DNA from: a bacterium BMS3Bbin02
Lineage (GTDB): Bacteria; Actinomycetota; Acidimicrobiia; Spongiisociales; UBA5794
Assembly (NCBI GenBank): GCA_002898115.1
Contig: BDTL01000249.1
Coordinates: 1-15,193, forward strand
Direction of reading: 5' to 3'
DNA length: 15,193 bases
This document shows, piece by piece, positions 1 to 6,760 of this stretch (positions within the stretch are counted from its first letter, which is position 1; each line of letters starts with the position of its first letter). The position numbers and the translations under genes are program-made. The notes under the pieces were generated by a model. It was not told where the DNA came from. It searched no databases and saw nothing but the letters and a program-made list of their open reading frames with translations.

Positions 1-139
1 TGGCGTCGAGTTCGAGGCGTACCGCCGCATCAAGCGCCGCGAGATCGACCGGTTCTCTAGCGGGCACCGGCGAGGACCCGGACCGAGGTCGACTCTACCT
101 TTGCCAGTTCGCCGGCCTGCACCGCACGAATCGGAATGA
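1..139 (+). CDS. Possible C-terminal tail of a truncated gene
   Basis: The frame read from base 2 stays open to a TGA at 137-139. Its first residues, GVEFEAYRRIKRREIDRF, have a natural, charged, helix-like composition. The rest (SSGHRRGPGPRST and onward) is low-complexity and Arg/Pro-rich. The start lies outside the window. The helix loosely recalls the ends of glutamine-synthetase-family proteins, but the usual following Trp-Glu segment is absent, so I do not assign a function. The frame overlaps the 3' end of the minus-strand membrane-protein gene by about 80 nt in antisense, which is unusual. It may therefore be non-coding. Confidence 0.25.
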   Translation, partial: GVEFEAYRRIKRREIDRFSSGHRRGPGPRSTLPLPVRRPAPHESE

Positions 140-503
140 CAGCCGCTTGCATGACCGGGTGTGCCTGCTTGGCGGCGAGAAGAGCACCAACAAAACCCCC
201 AACTGCAAGATCGAGCGCAAACGTGAGCAGCAGCCAGATAAGAGAGCCGGTCAATACTGCCATCGCCAACGTGACGAACGCTCCGCCGGCAAGCAGCATC
301 AATGTCTGGCGCCGTCGACCCGAGGCACGGCGGTGGGCAAGCATGACCCGTCCCGCTTCGGTAGTCGACACAGCAGCAAGCACGGCGGTGGACTGATGGT
401 GGCGGCGCGTAGACATGCCGGGACGAGCGCGCATTTCGCCAAATACACCGGGGAGCAGCAAAGCGCCCCAGAGACCAACTATGAGAATAAAGCCCAACAG
501 CAT
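57..503 (-). CDS. SepX/GlpR-like three-helix membrane protein
   Basis: This is a small integral membrane protein of 148 aa from the ATG at 503. An in-frame TTG at 527 would give 156 aa, but the ATG has GGAG 10 nt upstream. There is an N-terminal helix (GFILIVGLWGALLLPGVFG), then a basic cytoplasmic-looking linker of about 45 residues containing RRHHQSTAVLAA and AHRRASGRRRQ, two adjacent helices separated by a short turn, and a 30-residue tail. One N-terminal helix ending in Leu-Pro, an Arg-rich linker and a central helical hairpin is the plan of actinobacterial SepX (Streptomyces) and GlpR (Corynebacterium). Those proteins act in cell division, and GlpR is the receptor of a MoeA-like protein. 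A moeA lies three genes upstream in the same direction, as expected for such a pair. The identification rests on topology, motif resemblance and context, with no homology search. An unrelated small membrane protein is the alternative. Confidence 0.6.
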   Translation of the reverse strand: MLLGFILIVGLWGALLLPGVFGEMRARPGMSTRRHHQSTAVLAAVSTTEAGRVMLAHRRASGRRRQTLMLLAGGAFVTLAMAVLTGSLIWLLLTFALDLAVGGFVGALLAAKQAHPVMQAAVIPIRAVQAGELAKVESTSVRVLAGAR

Positions 504-527
504 GTATTTCTTACTCCATGACCACAA

Positions 528-533
528 AGCGTA
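528..533 (-). promoter_or_regulatory. Putative -10 box for the SepX-like gene
   Basis: TACGCT on the minus strand fits the actinobacterial TANNNT -10 pattern. It lies in the gap between the mog stop and the membrane-protein start, 24 nt before the ATG. A transcript starting about 7 nt downstream would carry a short leader with GGAG. The same hexamer lies just before capA. No clear -35 is seen. Confidence 0.35.
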
Positions 534-565
534 GGGGAAGGTACCCGTGCGCCAAAGGGTTTGTC

Positions 566-583
566 ATACGTGCGGTCACGTAT
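566..583. other. Inverted repeat across the mog stop codon
   Basis: ATACGTG and CACGTAT are perfect 7-nt arms around a 4-nt loop (CGGT). The repeat overlaps the mog stop at 576-578. It could be an attenuator or an operator for the membrane-protein gene. No U-tract follows on the minus strand, so an intrinsic terminator is less likely. Confidence 0.35.
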
Positions 584-1055
584 TGTGGTCGGTTGGGTGG
601 TCTATTAGCAATTCGACTCCGTGTTTAAGTGCACCCATGATCACATCCAACGATTCGGTTGCCCCCTTTTCCGATCCGGGGACGTTGACAATCAACGTCC
701 GGCCCGCAATCCCGGACACCGCGCGGCTCAGCATCCCGAAGACATTCTTGCCGAGCGTTGATGCACGCATGGCTTCGACAAACCCGGGTGCTTCCCGATC
801 TACCACGAGCCGCGTGGCCTCCGGCGTGAGGTCTCGCGGGGAGAACCCGGTGCCCCCGGTGGTCACAATGAGGTCTGTTTCACCGATGAGGTCGCGCAAG
901 GTTGTCTCGACGCTATCGATACCGTCGGGGATCACAACGACCTCACCAACGTCGAACCCGGCTTCCACCAGCATGCCCCTGCATGCAGGTCCCGAGATGT
1001 CGGCATACTCACCGCGACTCGCCCGGTCGGAGACTGTAACCACGGTCGCCCTCAT
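576..1055 (-). CDS. mog: Molybdopterin adenylyltransferase (Mog/MoaB family)
   Basis: This 159-aa cytosolic enzyme adenylylates molybdopterin before molybdenum insertion. The family signature TTGGTGFSPRDLTPEAT lies at residues 65-81 and the second conserved segment SRAVSGIAGRTLIVNVPGS at about 110-128. The length is normal for single-domain Mog/MoaB. I chose the ATG at 1055 because it overlaps the moaC stop as ATGA and has GGGGAG 8 nt upstream. A GTG at 1064 would add three residues but sits directly against that Shine-Dalgarno. The overlap implies translational coupling to moaC. Its partner MoeA is encoded just upstream. Whether MoaB or MogA is the better name cannot be decided from sequence alone. 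Confidence 0.93.
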   Translation of the reverse strand: MRATVVTVSDRASRGEYADISGPACRGMLVEAGFDVGEVVVIPDGIDSVETTLRDLIGETDLIVTTGGTGFSPRDLTPEATRLVVDREAPGFVEAMRASTLGKNVFGMLSRAVSGIAGRTLIVNVPGSEKGATESLDVIMGALKHGVELLIDHPTDHNT

Positions 1056-1522
1056 CGGTTCCACTCCCCTGACTTGCCTCCGGACTTGTGGACAAGCTGG
1101 ATCGGACCGATGGTGACACCTTTTGATACGGATTTCACCATGTCGTACATGGTCACTGCACCGATCGACGCCGCCGTCATCGCCTCCATCTCGACACCGG
1201 TCTGACCGCTGGTTTCGACCCGCACCTCGATTCGGGCACCCGTCTCGGTCTCCTCAACGTCGACTGAGATCCCTGCAAGAACCAGCGGATGACACAACGG
1301 AACCAGTTCGCTCGTCTTCTTTGCCGCCATAATCGCTGCGATCCGAACGGTCGCAAGAACGTCGCCCTTGCGGGTTTCGCCGGCGAATACCTTCGCCCGG
1401 AGATCATCGTCCATCGTAACGAAGGATTCGGCGATCGCGACCCGGTCGGTCGCCCCTTTTGCCCCGACTGACACCATATGGACATCTCCATCGGCGTTGA
1501 CATGGGTGAGGTCATCAACCAC
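1052..1522 (-). CDS. moaC: Cyclic pyranopterin monophosphate synthase MoaC
   Basis: MoaC forms cyclic pyranopterin monophosphate from the MoaA product, an early step of molybdenum-cofactor synthesis. The 156-aa protein matches the usual length of about 160 and begins with the typical LTHVN. Conserved elements are RKGDVLATVRIA (51-62), LCHPL (77-81), TGVEMEA with MTAAS (108-119), MYDM (125-128) and the C-terminal KSGGKSG (146-152). The catalytic-site Lys, His, Glu and Asp positions are kept. The GTG at 1522 is chosen because AAGGAGG at 1529-1535 precedes it by 6 nt. An upstream extension to 1600 lies entirely within moeA. The gene overlaps moeA by 8 nt and mog by 4 nt, so the three are probably co-translated. 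MoaA, MoaD and MoaE are not in the window. Confidence 0.95.
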   Translation of the reverse strand: MVDDLTHVNADGDVHMVSVGAKGATDRVAIAESFVTMDDDLRAKVFAGETRKGDVLATVRIAAIMAAKKTSELVPLCHPLVLAGISVDVEETETGARIEVRVETSGQTGVEMEAMTAASIGAVTMYDMVKSVSKGVTIGPIQLVHKSGGKSGEWNR

Positions 1523-2753
1523 CGAGCACCTCCTTGCGGGTACGGGTCTCGCGGCTGCCGAACATGATGACTTCGACTTCATCGCCTTGCTGGACGTCAC
1601 CGACCCCGACGGGGACCGAGATGAGACAGTTGGCGTCTGAGAGCGCCATCATCATGTGAGACTGCTGTCCGCCTGAGATCTCGACAGTGAGCTCTCCATT
1701 GCCTTGCCGGGCAAAACCGCGCAGGAACACCGTCTTGTCCTTGGCGGTGCTGCGATCGGACCGCATCACCGCTTTGACCACGGGTTGGTAAATGTAGTCC
1801 GCACCCATCATGGCGTGCATTGCGGGCCGTACGAACTGAAGGAATGACACGAATACGGACACGGGGTTTCCCGGAAGTCCGAAAAACGGTGTGTCGCCGA
1901 GGTGCCCGAACCCGAGAGGTTTGCCCGGCTGCATCGCAACTTTGACAAAGTTCACGCCACCGATATCGATGAGAACGCTCTTGACGATGTCAAAATCGCC
2001 CATCGAGACTCCACCGCTCGTGAGGACCAGATCACAGGCATGCGCGGCGTGACCAAGGACACTTCGTAGTACCTCTTCTCGGTCAGGTACGATGCCATAG
2101 TCGATAAGCAACCCACCGGCCTCTTCGATCAGGGCTCGCATCGTCAGGCGGTTGGAGTCCCTGATGAAGCCGGGTTTCAGTGCCGCGGTTTCATGGGGCA
2201 CCAACTCGTCGCCGGTCGAAAACAGACCGACCACCGGGCGTTTACGAACCTGTGGCCAAGCTTCGCCGACGGTTGCAAGCAAACCAAGCTGTGGCGAATC
2301 AAGACGGGTACCGGCTCGCATAACCACCGTCCCCTCACTGACGTCGGAGCCGGCGTCGCGAATCGCGGTTCCAAGCGGCGCACTGTTCACGATTCGGACT
2401 CGGCCACCGGATAGTTCCTCTGTGTCCTCAACTTTCACAACCGTGTCCGCTCCCGCGGGCATCGGGGCACCGGTCATGATCTTGATAGCCGTCCCGGGAG
2501 TCACCTCACCGTCCGGTAACCCTCCTGCGGCGATCACGCTCGTCACCGCCAACTCGACCGGGACGTCCGCAACATCCGCTGCGATAACGGCGAACCCGTC
2601 CATCGCGGAGTTTGCGAACGGGGGAATATCACCGGGTGCTGCAACGTCTTCGGCAAGCACCAGACCTCGCGCCTCCCGGAGCCCGATTCGGGTCACCGGC
2701 AGGAGCGAAAGTCCGTCAAGTATGTCGCGTTGAATATCGGCGATGGGGATCAT
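1515..2753 (-). CDS. moeA: Molybdopterin molybdenumtransferase MoeA (possibly Glp-like)
   Basis: At 412 aa this is a full-length MoeA/gephyrin E-domain protein, which inserts molybdate into adenylylated molybdopterin. Conserved pieces in order are PPFANSAMDGFAV (44-56), KIMTGAPMPAGADTVV (91-106), GSDV (135-138), STGDEL (179-184), DSNR (199-202), TSGGVSMGDFD (245-255), QPGKPLGFG (275-283) and GLPGNPVSVF (292-301). The active-site residues known from E. coli MoeA appear present (Asp of MDG, Thr of MTG, Glu of GDEL, Asp of GDFD), so the enzyme is probably competent. The start overlaps the plsY stop as ATGA, and the end overlaps moaC. In Corynebacteriales a MoeA paralogue (Glp) acts in cell division with a membrane receptor, and a receptor-like gene lies at the end of this operon, so a second role is possible. 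That role is inference. Confidence 0.95.
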   Translation of the reverse strand: MIPIADIQRDILDGLSLLPVTRIGLREARGLVLAEDVAAPGDIPPFANSAMDGFAVIAADVADVPVELAVTSVIAAGGLPDGEVTPGTAIKIMTGAPMPAGADTVVKVEDTEELSGGRVRIVNSAPLGTAIRDAGSDVSEGTVVMRAGTRLDSPQLGLLATVGEAWPQVRKRPVVGLFSTGDELVPHETAALKPGFIRDSNRLTMRALIEEAGGLLIDYGIVPDREEVLRSVLGHAAHACDLVLTSGGVSMGDFDIVKSVLIDIGGVNFVKVAMQPGKPLGFGHLGDTPFFGLPGNPVSVFVSFLQFVRPAMHAMMGADYIYQPVVKAVMRSDRSTAKDKTVFLRGFARQGNGELTVEISGGQQSHMMMALSDANCLISVPVGVGDVQQGDEVEVIMFGSRETRTRKEVLGG

Positions 2754-3331
2754 CGAGCCTCCAGAGTGTTCTCTGCGCCGGAAAGCATACGTTTGATGTT
2801 TGGCACATGGCGAACATAGACAACGGCTACAAGTAGGCCGACCGCGACGAGTTCTGCGCCGCGAACTCCCCGCAACGCAAAACCGGGGAGCAGCAGACCT
2901 ATACCGATCAACGACGCGACCGCAGCGGTCTTCGTCTTAAGCACGATCGCTATCCAGACAAGAGCCGCAACGCCACCGACCAGCGGCTGCAGGAACAGTG
3001 CACCCCCGAGACCTGTCGCCACACCCTTGCCACCCTTGAATTTGTGCCACACAGGGAAACTGTGGCCGACGACGGCTACAACGGCACTCCAGTAGGCAAA
3101 GGGTGTATCGACGATCACCGCTCCGGCCCAGACAGCGACGACCCCTTTGAGTAGATCACCCAAAAGAACCAATCCGGCGGCCTTCTTGCCGAGGGCACGG
3201 AAGACATTCGACGTACCCGGATTCCCGGACCCCTCGGCGTAAATGTCGACACCCATCAGTTTCGGGACGATGACGCCGAAATCGACGGACCCAACGAGAT
3301 ATGCGACGAGCAGAGCGAGAGCGTATTCCAC
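2750..3331 (-). CDS. plsY: Glycerol-3-phosphate acyltransferase PlsY
   Basis: This integral membrane enzyme transfers an acyl group from acyl-phosphate to glycerol 3-phosphate, giving lysophosphatidic acid, the first step of phospholipid synthesis. The 193 aa match the family length. The three loop motifs are present: GSGNPGTSNVFRALG with a downstream GDLLKG (about 34-63), GHSFPVWHKFKGGKGVATG (89-107), and a C-terminal RHVPN followed by GAENTL. Several hydrophobic helices separate them. I chose the GTG at 3331 because the family starts directly with a helix and a -10-like TAGACT stands 7 nt before it. The longer frame to 3370 would add an unusual 13-residue polar extension. There is no Shine-Dalgarno, so translation may be leaderless. 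It heads the operon and is coupled to moeA by ATGA. Confidence 0.95.
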   Translation of the reverse strand: MEYALALLVAYLVGSVDFGVIVPKLMGVDIYAEGSGNPGTSNVFRALGKKAAGLVLLGDLLKGVVAVWAGAVIVDTPFAYWSAVVAVVGHSFPVWHKFKGGKGVATGLGGALFLQPLVGGVAALVWIAIVLKTKTAAVASLIGIGLLLPGFALRGVRGAELVAVGLLVAVVYVRHVPNIKRMLSGAENTLEAR

Positions 3332-3338
3332 GTGTCTG

Positions 3339-3344
3339 AGTCTA
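3339..3344 (-). promoter_or_regulatory. Putative -10 box, leaderless plsY operon promoter
   Basis: TAGACT lies 7 nt before the plsY GTG, so transcription would begin at or next to the start codon. No Shine-Dalgarno is present. The identical hexamer at the identical distance precedes uppP. No convincing -35 is visible. Confidence 0.5.
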
Positions 3345-3411
3345 CAAGCGTCCCGCTTCGGCACAGACACCGGGTTTCGGCTTGAATCATTAGGACGACG
3401 AAAGGGCCGGC

Positions 3412-5055
3412 ATGGCGAAAATTCACGGCGGACAGATCATTGCACGGGCCCTCAAGGCCGAAGGAGTCGGCGCGGTATTCATGTTGACCGGCGGTCACAT
3501 TCTTCCGATCATCGATGGCTGTGAAAAGGAGGGCATCAAGGTCGTCGACGTGCGCCACGAACAGTCTGCGTCACACGCCGCCGACGCGTACGCACGCCTG
3601 ACCGGACGCTTGGGTGTCGCCGTAGTCACCGCTGGACCTGGCGTCACGGACGCACTGACTGGTGTCGCCAACGCGTGGTTCGCGAACACGCCGATGCTGC
3701 TACTCGGTGGCCGTCATCTCACGAACGAGGATCTCCGGGGTGGACTCCAGGAAATGGACCATCCACGTCTGTTCGACTCGATCACGAAGTGGTCCGCAAC
3801 CGCTCGCGACACGGGCCGTCTTGGTGAGTACATCGCCACCGCGTCTCGCCACGCCTTCAGCGGTCGTGGAGGACCCGTCTTCATCGACATTCCGTGGGAC
3901 GTCCAGGCCGAGACGATGGCCGAAGACTCCATTGCGTGGCCGACCGGGTACCGACCCAATCGCCCGGCCGGGATGGACGCCGATATCCTTGCCGAGACCG
4001 CACAGTTGTTGAAGGACGCTCAGAACCCGGTTGTTTTCGCAGGCACCGGGATGCGCTGGAGCCGCCAGACGGACTTCCCTGATGCGTTCGCAGCATTCGC
4101 TGAGGCGCTCGGTGCACCGGTGTACACCAACAGCCTTGCCCGGGGCTCGCTTCCCACCAGTCACCCGCTCCTCGGCAATCGGACACGAGGCTACGCACTC
4201 AAGAACGCCGATGTCGTGCTGGCCCTCGGTGTCGACTGGGACTTCCGCACGGGGTACGGCACCAAGGTCAACGCCGGTGCCACCGTCATTCACATCGATG
4301 CGGAACCGACCCGCGTCGGCTGGAATCGTGCTGCGTCACTCGGAATCGCCGCAGACCCCGGTACGGTCGTTCACCAGCTCGCGGCGAACGCAGCACTGTT
4401 TGCCTCCTCTCGACCGAGCAGCTGGACCGAGGATCTCTTCGCGATGGAAGCCGCGAAACGTGCGGAGTCCGAAGCTGCGGCAGCAAACGATTCTTCCCCA
4501 ATTCACCCGGAGCGGTTCGCACGCGACGTTGCAGAGTTCTTCAGCGATGACTCGATCGTGTGTGCCGACGGCGGCGACATCGTGTCAACGACGGCGAAGT
4601 GGCTGCAAACGTCACGCCCGGGTGGCCTGCTCGACCCGGGACCCTTTGGATGTTTGGGCGTCGGCGCCCCCTTTGCGATTGCGGCCAAGACCGTCGAACC
4701 CGATACCCGGGTCGGCATTGTGTACGGCGACGGCTCGTTCGGATTCAACGGCATGGAGTACGACACGTTGATCCGTCACGGCATGCCGGTTGTCGGCGTC
4801 GTTGGCAACGACGGCGCGTGGAACAACATCAAGACCGTCCAGCGAGTGATGTATCCGGACGTCACGACCGGGTCTGATCTCGGTGTCCGTCCGTACGGTG
4901 CGATGGTCGAGGCGCTTGGTGGATATGGGGAGTTTGTCACGGACCCGAACGAGATCCTGCCCGCGCTGCAACGCGCGGAAGATAGCGGTGTGGCCTCTCT
5001 CATCAATGTCCACATCGGCGAGCAGATTCGGATGAGCTCGGTGTACGGCTTCTAA
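3412..5055 (+). CDS. Thiamine-diphosphate enzyme, IlvG/acetolactate synthase-like
   Basis: This 547-aa protein has the three-domain fold of acetolactate synthase, oxalyl-CoA decarboxylase and 2-hydroxyacyl-CoA lyase. The N-terminal pyrimidine-binding domain carries the activating Glu in VRHEQSASHAAD (Glu50) and TAGPGVTDALTGVANAW. The middle domain holds FAGTGMRW and GVDWDFRTG. The C-terminal diphosphate domain has GDGSFGFNGMEYDTLIRHG (439-457) with the Mg-ligand Asn at about 466 in GNDGAWNN. Length and motifs recall mycobacterial IlvG, whose true substrate is uncertain. The GVDWDFRTG region is closer to hydroxyacyl-CoA lyases than to biosynthetic IlvB. No small regulatory subunit (IlvN) lies next to it, so branched-chain amino acid synthesis is not implied. 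The ATG has AAAGGG 5 nt upstream. It is transcribed divergently from plsY and convergently with uppP. Confidence 0.88.
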   Translation: MAKIHGGQIIARALKAEGVGAVFMLTGGHILPIIDGCEKEGIKVVDVRHEQSASHAADAYARLTGRLGVAVVTAGPGVTDALTGVANAWFANTPMLLLGGRHLTNEDLRGGLQEMDHPRLFDSITKWSATARDTGRLGEYIATASRHAFSGRGGPVFIDIPWDVQAETMAEDSIAWPTGYRPNRPAGMDADILAETAQLLKDAQNPVVFAGTGMRWSRQTDFPDAFAAFAEALGAPVYTNSLARGSLPTSHPLLGNRTRGYALKNADVVLALGVDWDFRTGYGTKVNAGATVIHIDAEPTRVGWNRAASLGIAADPGTVVHQLAANAALFASSRPSSWTEDLFAMEAAKRAESEAAAANDSSPIHPERFARDVAEFFSDDSIVCADGGDIVSTTAKWLQTSRPGGLLDPGPFGCLGVGAPFAIAAKTVEPDTRVGIVYGDGSFGFNGMEYDTLIRHGMPVVGVVGNDGAWNNIKTVQRVMYPDVTTGSDLGVRPYGAMVEALGGYGEFVTDPNEILPALQRAEDSGVASLINVHIGEQIRMSSVYGF

Positions 5056-5100
5056 GCGTTTGGTGTCCATCTGTGCACTATGCGGCGGTGGTCACCACAA

Positions 5101-5859
5101 TCAGATGATTGCGAGGCTGAGGAGGGCAAACCCCAGGGTGTAGCCGCCAAAGGGCACAAGCCCCCACGAACCGATGAGCTTGATGAGGCCGGCGATGGCG
5201 AGATACCCACTGACCCCTGCTACTGCGGTGGCGATGGCCATCTGGGATGAAATTCCGAGGTCAGTCTGCGCAGCTTCCACTATCTCCAGGAGACCGGCGC
5301 CGCCGATCGCCGGAATGCCGAGCAGAAACGAGAAACGCGCAGCGTCGGCCCTGTCGATACCGCGCATCATCGCCGCCGCGATCGTACTCCCCGACCTGCT
5401 CACCCCGGGGATCAGCGCCAGAGCCTGAGCGAGTCCAATCGCGACCGAATCGGGAACCCGCAACGTGCCGAACGGCCGCTTCCCTGCCGGGATGAACCGG
5501 GTCGCCATGAGTCCGATGCCAAGCGCAACCATCGTGAGAGCGACACCCCGCGGATTCTCTGCCATATTCCCAAGAAGGTCTCTCGCTGGGAGTCCGATCA
5601 CCACAGCGGGAATAGTCCCGATCAGCAGGAGTTTCAGTAACTGCTTGCCGTCTTGCGTGAAGCGCGCCATCTGCATGAGCTCTTTACGAAAATAGATCAA
5701 CACTGCAACCAGCGTTCCGAGATGCAACACCGCCGCGGTCGCGAGATCGGGTGATGCACGGTCCAGGAGAGCGGGCACCAAGACGAGGTGCCCGGAGCTA
5801 GAAACTGGCAGAAATTCTGTAAGACCCTGGGTCAACCCCCAGATAATCGCATCGATCAT
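5101..5859 (-). CDS. uppP: Undecaprenyl-diphosphate phosphatase UppP (BacA)
   Basis: This polytopic membrane enzyme dephosphorylates undecaprenyl diphosphate, recycling the lipid carrier for peptidoglycan and other wall polymers. Overexpression of family members confers bacitracin resistance. The 252-aa protein carries both active-site segments: QGLTEFLPVSSSGH (11-24) and PGVSRSGST (151-159, with Arg155). Many hydrophobic helices and the family length agree. I chose the ATG at 5859, giving the typical MIDAIIWGL start, with TAGACT 7 nt upstream and no Shine-Dalgarno. The 11-residue extension to 5892 would run through that box. It is convergent with the thiamine-diphosphate enzyme gene, leaving 45 nt between stops that include a short GTGGT/ACCAC palindrome (5088-5098). 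Confidence 0.96.
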   Translation of the reverse strand: MIDAIIWGLTQGLTEFLPVSSSGHLVLVPALLDRASPDLATAAVLHLGTLVAVLIYFRKELMQMARFTQDGKQLLKLLLIGTIPAVVIGLPARDLLGNMAENPRGVALTMVALGIGLMATRFIPAGKRPFGTLRVPDSVAIGLAQALALIPGVSRSGSTIAAAMMRGIDRADAARFSFLLGIPAIGGAGLLEIVEAAQTDLGISSQMAIATAVAGVSGYLAIAGLIKLIGSWGLVPFGGYTLGFALLSLAII

Positions 5860-5866
5860 TTTCGAG

Positions 5867-5872
5867 AGTCTA
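5867..5872 (-). promoter_or_regulatory. Putative -10 box, leaderless uppP promoter
   Basis: TAGACT lies exactly 7 nt before the uppP ATG and matches the plsY arrangement in hexamer and spacing. It places the transcription start at or beside the ATG. Confidence 0.5.
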
Positions 5873-5884
5873 GGGACTGTGCGG

Positions 5885-5900
5885 GTGAGCACGAGCTCAC
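5885..5900. repeat. Inverted repeat GTGAGC-acga-GCTCAC upstream of uppP
   Basis: Perfect 6-nt arms surround a 4-nt centre. The repeat lies between the stop of the SAF-domain gene and the uppP -10 box. It could be an operator for uppP or part of a terminator for the upstream gene. It is short, so chance is possible. Confidence 0.3.
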
Positions 5901-5907
5901 CGATACA

Positions 5908-6426
5908 TCACGGGGCCACGAGCACCACAAGGCGGTTCGATGACGCCGCAAGCGAGACCCGGACGGCAGCTTCCTCGGGGACCGCCACGGCGCCTATCGC
6001 CTCGTCTCCGAATCCCGTGTCAACACCGGACGCCGCGACAATGCCGTCGACAGCGAAACCATCATCCACAGAAATGAGGCGAACAGTGACCCCCGGTGAT
6101 GCCGCAGCGGGTATCGGAGCCGGGACGACCCACCAGCCGTCCGGGATCATCGACCCCGCACGCACCGCACCAGCGATCAGCGGTTCCCCAACTTCAAGCT
6201 TGCGCGCAGCCGGGCCAATAACGGCCGACGGTTCGGGGAGTATCCCGACCGGAACGTCCCGCCACTCGAGATCGTCAACTGCGACCGCCTCCCCCGCCGC
6301 TATCGACCGTTGCACAAACGGATACGGTTCGAGGTCGGGACCGGACACTTCGAGCCCCAGAGCCAGGACAACGAGCGTGGACGCGGCGAGCCAACGGAGG
6401 TACGGGGGACGATCTAACCAGAGCAC
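5908..6426 (-). CDS. Membrane-anchored SAF-domain protein (CpaB/RcpC-like)
   Basis: This is a 172-aa protein with one N-terminal membrane segment (WLAASTLVVLALGL, about 12-25) and the remainder outside the membrane. Residues of about 38-90 resemble a SAF domain as in the pilus-assembly protein CpaB/RcpC: RSIAAGEAVAVDDLEWRDVP, then VIGPAARKLEVGEPLI. The C-terminus (VPEEAAVRVSLAASSNRL) also resembles the end of CpaB proteins. CpaB forms part of the Flp/Tad pilus secretion channel, but no other tad gene is seen here, so the function is unknown. The protein is shorter than typical CpaB (about 230-300 aa). The GTG at 6426 has no good Shine-Dalgarno but has TACGGT 6 nt upstream, suggesting leaderless expression. 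uppP follows in the same direction after 48 nt with its own promoter. Confidence 0.7.
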   Translation of the reverse strand: MLWLDRPPYLRWLAASTLVVLALGLEVSGPDLEPYPFVQRSIAAGEAVAVDDLEWRDVPVGILPEPSAVIGPAARKLEVGEPLIAGAVRAGSMIPDGWWVVPAPIPAAASPGVTVRLISVDDGFAVDGIVAASGVDTGFGDEAIGAVAVPEEAAVRVSLAASSNRLVVLVAP

Positions 6427-6432
6427 GACGCC

Positions 6433-6438
6433 ACCGTA
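6433..6438 (-). promoter_or_regulatory. Putative -10 box for the SAF-domain gene
   Basis: TACGGT (TANNNT) lies 6 nt before the GTG start, which has no Shine-Dalgarno. The arrangement resembles those at plsY, uppP and capA. Confidence 0.35.
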
Positions 6439-6649
6439 TCGACTGCGGGGTACGAGTGGAAGACCTCTGTATCACCAACTGCTAGCGATCGGACAAGAGT
6501 AGACCCTCCCCGGGATTTGCTCACCCCGTCAGGCGAGAAATGGCTTGTACGCAAGCAGGGGGATTGGTGGGGGGCTTGCGCTCTGCTTTCCCGGGGAGGG
6601 AATCTCGTTGGGCTGGCATCTGCCAACCCTGATCTGGGAATCTGGACAG

Positions 6650-6693
6650 CTAGTGACTAGTTACTTTGTGACGGTTCCACTAGTCATAGTAAC
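6650..6693. repeat. Inverted TGACTAGT repeat cluster in the SAF/capA gap
   Basis: The 334-nt gap 6427-6760 between two divergent genes holds no convincing gene. The capA frame is open upstream, but its composition is unlike protein. Within the gap, TGACTAGT (6654-6661) is mirrored by ACTAGTCA (6679-6686) across 17 nt. The left site also forms an 11-nt palindrome, CTAGTGACTAG (6650-6660). GTTAC-type flanks recur on both strands. The layout suggests paired binding sites for a regulator of capA and/or the SAF gene. Confidence 0.4.
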
Positions 6694-6748
6694 CATGGAT
6701 GGCGCGTTGCCAGGGGTTTTGTATCGAGAGAGTTGGAGCGCGGCCCGC

Positions 6749-6754
6749 TACGCT
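6749..6754 (+). promoter_or_regulatory. Putative -10 box, leaderless capA promoter
   Basis: TACGCT lies 6 nt before the capA ATG with no Shine-Dalgarno between them, so the transcript would begin at the start codon. The hexamer equals the one before the SepX-like gene. Confidence 0.45.
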
Positions 6755-6760
6755 CACAAG

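Noticed and set aside
547..1116. Long plus-strand open frame opposite mog
   Set aside because: It is antisense to mog, whose family motifs are unambiguous; the composition is Ser/Pro/Arg-rich and shadow-like.
2152..2733. 193-codon plus-strand open frame within moeA
   Set aside because: It lies opposite a complete moeA with all active-site motifs; the Ser/Thr/Pro-rich translation is typical of a high-GC shadow.
4031..4771. 246-codon plus-strand open frame inside the thiamine-diphosphate enzyme gene
   Set aside because: It is a different frame of the same strand with Arg/Ser-rich, motif-free translation; the overlapping gene is clearly real.
6545..6760. 72-codon N-terminal extension of the capA frame
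   Set aside because: The extension would bury the lipoprotein signal peptide; its translation is not protein-like and the TACGCT box lies inside it.
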